A stretch of 55,287 bases of DNA, from the NCBI RefSeq assembly GCF_000970685.1, contig NZ_LAJB01000019.1, positions 1-55,287 of the forward strand, read 5' to 3'. The translations under genes and the position numbers were made by a program. Under the pieces are notes generated by a model. It had not been told where the DNA came from, made no database searches, and saw only the letters and a program-made list of their open reading frames with translations. Source of the stretch: Domibacillus indicus (lineage in GTDB: Bacteria; Bacillota; Bacilli; Bacillales; Domibacillaceae). How positions within the stretch are numbered: position 1 is the first letter of the stretch; each line of letters begins with the position of its first letter. Below are positions 48,874-55,287 of the stretch, one piece after another.

Positions 48874-50400
48874 ATGGAGGCAGTGCAGTTTTTAATGAAT
48901 GGGTTTGGCGTTGCCATGCAGTGGCACAATTTATTGTTTGCTTTTTTTGGAGTTTTAATTGGAACAGCAGTCGGCGTGCTGCCTGGTATCGGACCGATGA
49001 GCGGAGTAGCGCTTCTTATTCCGATTACAGCTACATTAACATCTGGACTTGATCCGCAAAGTGCAGCGGCCAGTTCAATTATTTTGTTGGCCGGGGTGTA
49101 TTATGGCGCCATGTACGGCGGATCGACGACCTCTATCTTATTAAACACGCCTGGTGAATCATCATCAGTCGTGACAGCGCTCGATGGATACCAAATGGCG
49201 AGGCAGGGCCGTGCAGGAGCCGCGTTATCAATCTCGGCGATCGGATCGTTTGTAGCAGGAATTGTATCGCTTCTTGGCTTAACATTGCTTGCCAGGCCGT
49301 TGTCGGAGCTGGCTCTTTCATTCGGTCCTGCTGAATATTTTTCATTGATGCTGCTCGGTTTGTGTGCAGTAAGCGGGCTGGCAGGAGGCTCCATCACAAA
49401 AGCGCTGATTATGACAGTTGCCGGCCTGCTTTTGGCTACAATCGGTATGGATAGCATTTCGGGTGTTTCCCGCTTTACGTACGACAATGCGTATTTGTAT
49501 TCCGGCCTTGAATTTCTTACAGTGGCAGTTGGATTATTTGCTCTTGGCGAAGTGTTTCGGACTATTTTAGACAGGGACAAAGAAGACGGCAGCATTGCCA
49601 AGGTCGGGCGCATTTTGCCGACCAGGCAGGATATGAAGGAGAGCACGGCACCAATTGTCCGTGGATCGCTGCTCGGCTTCTTCATCGGCGTGCTCCCAGG
49701 TGCGGGAGCTACGCTTGCTTCATTCTTTTCCTACATTGCGGAAAAGAAACTAAGCAAACAGCCTGAAAAGTTCGGCCGTGGGGCCATTGCAGGAGTAGCG
49801 GCACCGGAGTCCGCCAATAACGGCGCATCAGGCGGTGCCATGATCCCGCTATTAACAATGGGGATTCCCGGGTCCGGCACCACTGCAATTTTAATGGGTG
49901 CCCTCATTATGTATAACGTACAGCCGGGTCCGCTTTTATTTGAAGACAACCCGGAAGTGGCATGGGGGCTCATTGCCAGTATGTTCATTGGGAATGTCAT
50001 GCTTCTTGCGCTGAATATGCCGCTTGTAAAAGTGTTTGCGAAAGTAATTGAAACTCCGGCTAAATATTTGCTGCCGATTATTATAGCGATTTCAATTTTT
50101 GGTGTATATGCTGTTCAGTTTAATACATTTGACCTGGCGTTGCTGCTTATTTGCGGCCTGCTTGGCTACTTCCTATCCAAAAATGATTATCCGGTTGCAC
50201 CGCTTGTTTTAGCGCTTGTGCTTGGGCCAATGATTGAAAACAATATGCGCCGGGCTCTTACAGCTTCCAATGGGGACTTTTCCATTTTTATCACAAGTCC
50301 GGTTTCACTGATTTTCTTAGTCATCGGTGCCCTTTGGATCAGTATTCCGCTTTTAATGAAAATGCGCGGCCGTTCGGTCATCATTAATGAAGAAGGATAA
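48874..50400 (+). CDS. tctA: Tripartite tricarboxylate transporter, large membrane subunit TctA
   Basis: A 508-aa permease with about 11-12 TM helices. The two TctA signatures are visible: TAVGVLPGIGPMSGVALLIP (20 residues), with GAMYGGSTTSILLNTPGE after it, and in the second half FFIGVLPGAGATLASFFSY with TMGIPGSGTTAILMGAL. The ATG at 48874 follows AAGGAGGTG. Confidence 0.95.
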   Translation: MEAVQFLMNGFGVAMQWHNLLFAFFGVLIGTAVGVLPGIGPMSGVALLIPITATLTSGLDPQSAAASSIILLAGVYYGAMYGGSTTSILLNTPGESSSVVTALDGYQMARQGRAGAALSISAIGSFVAGIVSLLGLTLLARPLSELALSFGPAEYFSLMLLGLCAVSGLAGGSITKALIMTVAGLLLATIGMDSISGVSRFTYDNAYLYSGLEFLTVAVGLFALGEVFRTILDRDKEDGSIAKVGRILPTRQDMKESTAPIVRGSLLGFFIGVLPGAGATLASFFSYIAEKKLSKQPEKFGRGAIAGVAAPESANNGASGGAMIPLLTMGIPGSGTTAILMGALIMYNVQPGPLLFEDNPEVAWGLIASMFIGNVMLLALNMPLVKVFAKVIETPAKYLLPIIIAISIFGVYAVQFNTFDLALLLICGLLGYFLSKNDYPVAPLVLALVLGPMIENNMRRALTASNGDFSIFITSPVSLIFLVIGALWISIPLLMKMRGRSVIINEEG

Positions 50401-50411
50401 GGGGGATAAAG

Positions 50412-50660
50412 ATGGAGCTAGGACCTACATTTGCGCATTTTGTCGTCGAATTGAATAAAACCGCTCAGCAGTTTCAATCAAGTATTGTGTTGAAAACAGA
50501 CCATCGCAGCATCGATGTAAAAAGTATTTTAGGATTAACACATTCTATTCTTACATCAAAAGCTTTCAAGCTTGAAATTCACGGGCCGGATGAGGAGCAG
50601 GCTAAACGCGAAATGGCTCAGGTGTTCCATGATTTTCATATGTCAGTAGAAGTAAATTAG
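50412..50660 (+). CDS. HPr/Crh-like protein without His15
   Basis: An 82-aa soluble protein that aligns with HPr along its length: KTAQQF corresponds to QTASKF, and DVKSILGL keeps the Ser46 site phosphorylated by HPr kinase. The HPr active site GIHARPA is replaced by TFAHFVV, so His15 and Arg17 are missing and phosphotransfer in the PTS is impossible. Crh of B. subtilis shows the same logic (Gln15, Ser46) and is a CcpA corepressor. It is the last gene of the tctBA operon, which has a cre box. Proposed role: carbon-state adaptor; inference. Confidence 0.75.
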   Translation: MELGPTFAHFVVELNKTAQQFQSSIVLKTDHRSIDVKSILGLTHSILTSKAFKLEIHGPDEEQAKREMAQVFHDFHMSVEVN

Positions 50661-50661
50661 C

Positions 50662-50695
50662 AAAAAGAGCAGGCTCAATTTAGCCTGCTCTTTTT
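50662..50695 (+). terminator. Terminator of the tctBA operon
   Basis: AAAAAGAGCAGGCT / AGCCTGCTCTTTTT stem with a 6-nt loop. Confidence 0.93.
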
Positions 50696-50779
50696 GTGTA
50701 TTCACCTCGCAAGCACTGTGCTAAAACAATGCTTCGAAAAAACCCCTTTTTCTGCCATAATGATATGGGGGTGATGGAA

Positions 50780-51481
50780 ATGCAAAAGATTATGATTGTA
50801 GAAGATGATTCGAAAATTGCCGTCCTTCTAAAAACGTATATTGAGAAGTACGGCTGCCGGGTGCATGTAGTCAGCGACTTTGATCATGTGCTGAATGATT
50901 TTCATACATATCAGCCGGATCTTGTGTTGCTTGATATTAATTTACCAAGCTTTGACGGCTTTTATTGGTGCCGGCAAATCCGCAAAGATTCGATTTGCCC
51001 TGTTTTGTTTATTTCCGCACGGGATGGAGAAATGGATCAGGTAATGGCACTTGAAAATGGCGGCGATGATTATATAACAAAGCCTTTTTATTATGAAGTG
51101 GTCATGGCGAAAATACGAAGCCATCTGCGCCGGGCATATGGAGAATATGCGTCAAAGACGGAAGAGCGTGTAGTGGAAGCGGGCGGCATGAAGCTTTATC
51201 CAGAGCGTATGGAACTTCAACTTAACGGAAAAATGACAATGCTGACAAACAAAGAAGCGGCGATTATTGATTTATTAATAGAGCGCCATCCGCGTGTGGC
51301 GAGCCGGGAAGCTCTTCTTGAAAAACTATGGGATGACCAGGCGTATGTGGATGAAAACACATTAAATGTGAATATGGCCCGGGTTCGCAAAAAACTTCAA
51401 GAGCTTGGGGCCAAAGATGCAGTCGAAACGGTCAGAGGTGCCGGCTACCGGCTTCATATACCGGAAGGGGAAGAGAAATGA
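50780..51481 (+). CDS. Response regulator, BceR/OmpR type
   Basis: A 233-aa OmpR-family regulator. Receiver with IVEDDSKI, phospho-acceptor Asp in LLDINLPSFDG, Ser in FISARD and Lys in YITKPF; C-terminal winged helix with LTNKEAAIIDLLI and VNMARVRKKL. The ATG at 50780 follows GGGGGTGA. Overlaps the kinase gene by ATGA. It should bind the TTACA-N4-TGTAA box at 52463. Confidence 0.92.
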   Translation: MQKIMIVEDDSKIAVLLKTYIEKYGCRVHVVSDFDHVLNDFHTYQPDLVLLDINLPSFDGFYWCRQIRKDSICPVLFISARDGEMDQVMALENGGDDYITKPFYYEVVMAKIRSHLRRAYGEYASKTEERVVEAGGMKLYPERMELQLNGKMTMLTNKEAAIIDLLIERHPRVASREALLEKLWDDQAYVDENTLNVNMARVRKKLQELGAKDAVETVRGAGYRLHIPEGEEK

Positions 51482-52470
51482 AGCTGTTTTTTCGCGAGCA
51501 CAGGCTGTTGATTGCTGTTCAGCTCATTCAGTTTAGCTTCATTCTGGGTGTTTACTGGCTTGATGGCTATCACCGTCTCAAGCCGGCACTGTATGGCTGT
51601 TTTTTAGGTCTTTTTTTTCTGGCTGCCTATCTTGCTTACTATTACGGAACACGGCGGACATTTTACAACAGGCTGAGCCGTCCGATCGAATCCATGGAGG
51701 ATTCGCTGCAAAAAGCGGAAACGGCTCCTTTACCAGAAGCACTTCGTGAACTGCTCAAGTCCCAGTACCGTCATTATGAAAATGAATTAAAAGCAATGGA
51801 GCGCCAGCAAAACGATCATCTTACCTTTATGAATCAATGGGTGCATCAGATGAAAACACCGCTGTCGGTTATCGAATTAACCGCTCAGCAGCTGGATGAG
51901 CCGGAGTCATCCAGCATTCGGGAAGAAACAGAAAGGATGAGGGCCGGACTGAATACGGTTTTGTATATGGCAAGGCTCCGGACATTTGAACAGGATTTTC
52001 ATATAAAAACGATTCAGCTCTCCGCTGTTATTGAAGCAGTCATTACAGAAAGCAAGCGGCTGTTTATTCGCAGCAGCGTTTATCCTAAAGTCAGCATCAG
52101 TCAGAAGATAACAGCTGCATCAGATGAAAAGTGGCTGTTTTTTATGCTGCAGCAGCTTGTACAAAATGCAGTGAAATATTCAGCGGGAAAAAGCAAGGAA
52201 CTTCACATTTCTTTATTTGCCTGTGCGAAAGAAGCCGTAATTGAAGTGAAAGATTTTGGAGCCGGTATTCCGAAAACAGATATTCAGCGGGTATTTGATC
52301 CATTTTTCACCGGGGAAAACGGCCGCTATTTCCGGGAGTCAACCGGCATGGGGCTTTATATTGTGAAGGAGGCGGCACACCGGCTTGACCACCGTATTGA
52401 AATCGATTCGGAGCAGGGCAAAGGAACTACTGTGCGGATTTTCTTTACCTCATGGAGAAACCTTACATAA
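51478..52470 (+). CDS. Intramembrane-sensing histidine kinase, BceS type
   Basis: A 330-aa kinase with two TM helices (~12-30 and ~38-56) separated by only a few residues and no extracellular sensor, the BceS architecture. H box FMNQWVHQMKTPLSVIEL, N box QQLVQNAVKYS, G boxes DFGAGIP and GMGLYIV. Such kinases are activated by the cognate ABC permease, encoded downstream at 53300, when a peptide antibiotic is present. Confidence 0.92.
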   Translation: MKLFFREHRLLIAVQLIQFSFILGVYWLDGYHRLKPALYGCFLGLFFLAAYLAYYYGTRRTFYNRLSRPIESMEDSLQKAETAPLPEALRELLKSQYRHYENELKAMERQQNDHLTFMNQWVHQMKTPLSVIELTAQQLDEPESSSIREETERMRAGLNTVLYMARLRTFEQDFHIKTIQLSAVIEAVITESKRLFIRSSVYPKVSISQKITAASDEKWLFFMLQQLVQNAVKYSAGKSKELHISLFACAKEAVIEVKDFGAGIPKTDIQRVFDPFFTGENGRYFRESTGMGLYIVKEAAHRLDHRIEIDSEQGKGTTVRIFFTSWRNLT

Positions 52471-52476
52471 TTGTAA
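52463..52476. promoter_or_regulatory. BceR-type binding box
   Basis: TTACATAATTGTAA is a perfect palindrome of the TNACA-N4-TGTAA form bound by BceR-like regulators, 85 nt upstream of the ABC genes. It overlaps the stop codon of the kinase gene. Confidence 0.8.
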
Positions 52477-52560
52477 GACTGGTGAAAGAAAAACCGATGG
52501 CTTGAAAGATATAAAGAACGTACACTGATCTTACAAACAATGTTGAAGGGAGATCAGTGT

Positions 52561-53325
52561 ATGCTGAATGTAAAAAACGTAAGCAAAGTTTATGAAGGAA
52601 AAGTATCATACCGGGCACTTTCCGATATTGATTTAACCATTGAAGAAGGTGAGTTTGTCGGCATTATGGGACCGTCTGGAAGCGGAAAAACCACCCTGTT
52701 AAATATGATTGCGACTATTGATGAGCCGACAACGGGTGAAGTTTTGCTGAGAGGAAAAAATCCTCATCAATTAAAAAGAAATGAGCTGGCGAAATTCCGC
52801 CGCAGGGAGCTTGGCTTTGTGTTTCAGGACTTTAATTTGCTTCACACGCTGACAGTAGAAGAAAATATCGTTCTCCCGCTGACACTTGATGGGGAAAAGG
52901 TAAGCGAAATGAAAAGTAAAGCTGCTGCCGTAGCGGAGCAGCTCGGCATTAAAGAAATTATGAGCAAGCGAACATATGAAATTTCCGGCGGCCAGGCACA
53001 GAGGGCGGCGGTGGCGAGAGCGATGATTCATTCTCCAGGCCTGCTGCTTGCTGACGAGCCGACGGGAAACCTGGATTCAAAATCCTCCAGGGCTGTGATG
53101 GAAATGCTTGAAGCAATCAACCGTGAGCAGAAAACGACAATGATGCTGGTTACCCATGATCCGCAGGCGGCAAGCTATTGCCAGAAGGTTATCTTTATCC
53201 GTGATGGAAAACTGTACACTGAAATCCACCGCGGTGATAACCGGCAGGCATTTTTCCAGAAAATCATTGATACACTTTCACTGCTGGGAGGCGACGCACA
53301 TGACCTTTCGTCAGTTCGCGTTTAA
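52561..53325 (+). CDS. ABC transporter ATPase, BceA type
   Basis: A 254-aa ATPase of the MacB/BceA group. Walker A GPSGSGKTT, Q-loop FVFQDFNLLHTLTVEENI, signature ISGGQAQRAAVARAM (LSGGQ variant with Ile), Walker B LLLADEPTGNLDSK, THDPQAA. The ATG at 52561 follows AAGGGAGATC. Overlaps the permease gene by 26 nt. Energises removal of bacitracin-like or other peptide antibiotics from their target. Confidence 0.92.
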   Translation: MLNVKNVSKVYEGKVSYRALSDIDLTIEEGEFVGIMGPSGSGKTTLLNMIATIDEPTTGEVLLRGKNPHQLKRNELAKFRRRELGFVFQDFNLLHTLTVEENIVLPLTLDGEKVSEMKSKAAAVAEQLGIKEIMSKRTYEISGGQAQRAAVARAMIHSPGLLLADEPTGNLDSKSSRAVMEMLEAINREQKTTMMLVTHDPQAASYCQKVIFIRDGKLYTEIHRGDNRQAFFQKIIDTLSLLGGDAHDLSSVRV

Positions 53326-55192
53326 AAATGTTCTGCGGAACAAGCGTCTGTATGCCGCCTATTTTTTAAGCAGCTTGTTTTCGGTCATGGTGTTTTTCAC
53401 ATTTGCTGTTTTTGCTTTTCATCCGGCGCTTGGAGAAGGAGCCTTTGTTCAATCTGTTTCGATTGCATTGATGACAGCAGAAGGAATTATCTTTTTCTTT
53501 GCCTTTTTTTATGTACTGTACTCGATGGGTGCTTTTTTAAAAACACGAAAAAACGAATTCGGCCTGCTGATCATGCAGGGAATGTCGCCTGTGCAGCTTC
53601 GCTTAATGGTATTTCTGGAAAATCTGCTGATCGGCTTTTTCGCCACAATTGGCGGTATTGGACTGGGACTCGTTTTTGCCAAGCTTATTCTGCTCATCGC
53701 AGAAAATGTACTGCTTATTGGAACAGAGCTGAATTTTTACATGCCGGTAAAAGCGATGATCCTGACATTTGCGGCTTTTGCTCTGCTGTTTTTGTTTATT
53801 TCATTTTTTACAGCTGTCCTTCTGCGAAGCGGGAAGTTAATTGATTTAATAAAAAGTAAAAAGCAGTCAAAAGGAGAACCGAAAGCATCAAAATGGCTGT
53901 CCTTGCTTGTTGTACTTTTGATCGGCGGCGGCTACACGGCAGCTCTTCTCGTTGAAGGAATGTATGTTGCCTATGCACTGGTTCCAGTCGTCATTGTCGT
54001 AGTAGCAGGCACTTACTTTTTATTTACACAGTTGAGTGTCTATATCATTCGCCGTTTAAAAGAAAAGCCGGCGGTTTTTTGGAAAAAAACAAATATGCTG
54101 CTGTTTTCTGACTTATCGTTTCGCATGAAGGATAACGCCCGGACGTTTTTTATGGTCGCGATTGTCTCGACAGTAGCCTTCAGTGCAATAGGCACATTAT
54201 ACGGCTTTAAATCGCTTTTAAATACAGCCGTTTCAGAAGAAAATGCTTATTCGTTAACCTATACAATTTCTGAAGGAAATACAGAAGCGGAAAAACAGGA
54301 TGTAAATAAAATAAATGAAGTATTGGCAGATAAAGAGATAGAAGCCCGGCGTGAACATATGGTTTTATCCTATTTCAATATTAAAGGGCAGGAAGGCCCT
54401 TTGCTGATCATAAAAATTTCGGATTTTAACCGGTTTGCCGAATTGGCCGGTGAAAAGCCGGCGGTTGTTGCCGCCAATGGCGCTGCTGCTATTGAGTATT
54501 CGAACGAGACGTTTGAAGCCTATAAATCAGGCGAGGAACTGCTGGACACCCGCATTCCCCTTTTATCAGGCGGCAGCCTGAAGCCAAACCAGGTTATCAA
54601 AACGCAGGCTATGCCGGCAGCCAGAGGCCTGGTTGTACCGGATTCGGTATTTGAGCAGCTTGGAAAGCCGGTTCAATCGGAGTCATTTTATGCCTGGATG
54701 AGCGGGGATTCTGCCAAAAAGCTAATTGACGCAGGAGAAGTGCTTTCTGAAGAGCTGCAAAATGGAGAGCAGCCGTACTTTTTTGCATCGGATTTTGTTT
54801 TGTATCAATTAAATGCCGGCTATGGGCCGACATTATTTGTCGGGCTCTTTATCGGAATGGTATTCTTTATTTCCTCCGGCAGTATTCTTTATTTCAGGCT
54901 GTACAGCGATTTAGATGATGATAAAGAAAAATTCCGGGCCATTGCAAGGATGGGTTTAACGGAACAGGAGCTGAAAAAAGTATTGAATCGGCAGATTGCT
55001 CTTTTATTTTTCTCACCGATTGTTGTGGCCCTGATCCACGGAATCGTGGCGTTGACAGCCCTGGCGAGTATGTTTTTTCAGCCGTTTTTTATCGAGTGTG
55101 CTTATGTGCTTCTTATCTTTACGATCATTCAAGTCGCCTACTTTTTTATCGTACGCTACTTCTATGTAAAACAAATAAAATCCGCCCTGTAA
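53300..55192 (+). CDS. ABC transporter permease, BceB type
   Basis: A 630-aa permease with ten TM helices expected. Start MTFRQFAFKNVLRNKRLYAA, FtsX-like segments in both halves, and a large extracellular domain (~residues 320-500) between TM7 and TM8, the detection domain in this family. The ATG at 53300 follows GGGAGG. The stop codon TAA (55190-55192) sits in the loop of the terminator hairpin that follows. Confidence 0.92.
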   Translation: MTFRQFAFKNVLRNKRLYAAYFLSSLFSVMVFFTFAVFAFHPALGEGAFVQSVSIALMTAEGIIFFFAFFYVLYSMGAFLKTRKNEFGLLIMQGMSPVQLRLMVFLENLLIGFFATIGGIGLGLVFAKLILLIAENVLLIGTELNFYMPVKAMILTFAAFALLFLFISFFTAVLLRSGKLIDLIKSKKQSKGEPKASKWLSLLVVLLIGGGYTAALLVEGMYVAYALVPVVIVVVAGTYFLFTQLSVYIIRRLKEKPAVFWKKTNMLLFSDLSFRMKDNARTFFMVAIVSTVAFSAIGTLYGFKSLLNTAVSEENAYSLTYTISEGNTEAEKQDVNKINEVLADKEIEARREHMVLSYFNIKGQEGPLLIIKISDFNRFAELAGEKPAVVAANGAAAIEYSNETFEAYKSGEELLDTRIPLLSGGSLKPNQVIKTQAMPAARGLVVPDSVFEQLGKPVQSESFYAWMSGDSAKKLIDAGEVLSEELQNGEQPYFFASDFVLYQLNAGYGPTLFVGLFIGMVFFISSGSILYFRLYSDLDDDKEKFRAIARMGLTEQELKKVLNRQIALLFFSPIVVALIHGIVALTALASMFFQPFFIECAYVLLIFTIIQVAYFFIVRYFYVKQIKSAL

Positions 55193-55203
55193 AAGGGCGG
55201 ATT
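55179..55203 (+). terminator. Terminator hairpin interrupted by the element
   Basis: AATCCGCCC / GGGCGGATT with loop TGTAAAA, which contains the permease stop. The T-run is missing because the interspersed element begins at once, as at 26964. Confidence 0.75.
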
Positions 55204-55287
55204 CAGGCTGTTGACAAACGCCCGCTTTCGGCGTCACTTGCCGGCTGTGAATGCTCATGACCCCAATAGGTCACTCCGCTTCCCAGC
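55202..55287. mobile_element. MITE-like element, copy 2 (cut by window end)
   Basis: Starts with TTCAGGCTGTTGACAAACGC and is nearly the same as 26963-27049 over the 86 visible bases, with about six differences. It again follows directly on a terminator hairpin. The right end lies outside the window. Confidence 0.75.

Overview
The window looks like the chromosome of a low-to-mid GC, Gram-positive endospore-former of the Bacillaceae. Evidence: strong AGGAGG-type ribosome binding sites with ATG/GTG/TTG starts, Bacillus-type rRNA/tRNA organisation, consensus TnrA/GlnR and CcpA (cre) boxes, and a pucABCDE gene order like that of Bacillus subtilis. The species cannot be fixed from the sequence alone.

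Layout. 1-2716: 3' tip of a 23S gene, a 5S gene, then 24 tRNA genes on the + strand with their own promoter and a strong terminator. 2800-8440: alanine dehydrogenase (-), then a YtrA/YhaQP-like ABC operon with its own GntR regulator. 8443-11862: split copper proteins CopC and CopD (-) and a stand-alone MurE-like ligase. 11947-20184: AraC regulator (-), a heterodimeric ABC exporter with one degenerate ATP site, and a four-gene sugar cluster (two GH43-like proteins, a Gfo/Idh oxidoreductase, an SGNH hydrolase). 20285-24800: PTS permease plus endo/exonuclease-type hydrolase (-), divergent from an alpha-glucosidase, with a cre-like box at each promoter.

24927-43697 is a large purine and ureide nitrogen-salvage region. 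It holds a guanine/deoxyadenosine-type deaminase, the PucR regulator, OHCU decarboxylase and 5-hydroxyisourate hydrolase, xanthine dehydrogenase with its maturation proteins (pucABCDE), an NMT1-type ABC importer, an 8-oxoguanine deaminase, allantoate amidohydrolase (pucF), the ureidoglycine aminotransferase (pucG) and a gamma-glutamyltransferase homologue. Urate oxidase and allantoinase are not in the window. Four TnrA/GlnR-like boxes lie at the promoters. The deaminase leader also carries a guanine-type purine riboswitch whose terminator shares sequence with the 3' side of aptamer helix P1, the architecture of a ligand-activated (ON) switch.

43948-50697: a CitS/DcuS-like two-component system, a UbiE-type methyltransferase, and a divergent tripartite tricarboxylate transporter (tctC // tctB-tctA) with two cre boxes. 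Its operon ends in a small HPr/Crh-like protein that keeps the Ser46 region but has no His15. 50780-55192: a Bce-type peptide-antibiotic sensing and resistance module (response regulator, kinase, ATPase, permease) with a BceR-like box.

A short interspersed element with imperfect terminal inverted repeats sits directly behind transcription-terminator hairpins at two places (26965-27117 and 55202-window end). At the first, the whole terminator hairpin is repeated as a 24-bp direct repeat on the far side.

The most interesting items are the predicted guanine-ON, TnrA-activated deaminase leader, the terminator-targeting element, the Crh-like protein in the Tct operon, and the divergent MurE-like ligase.
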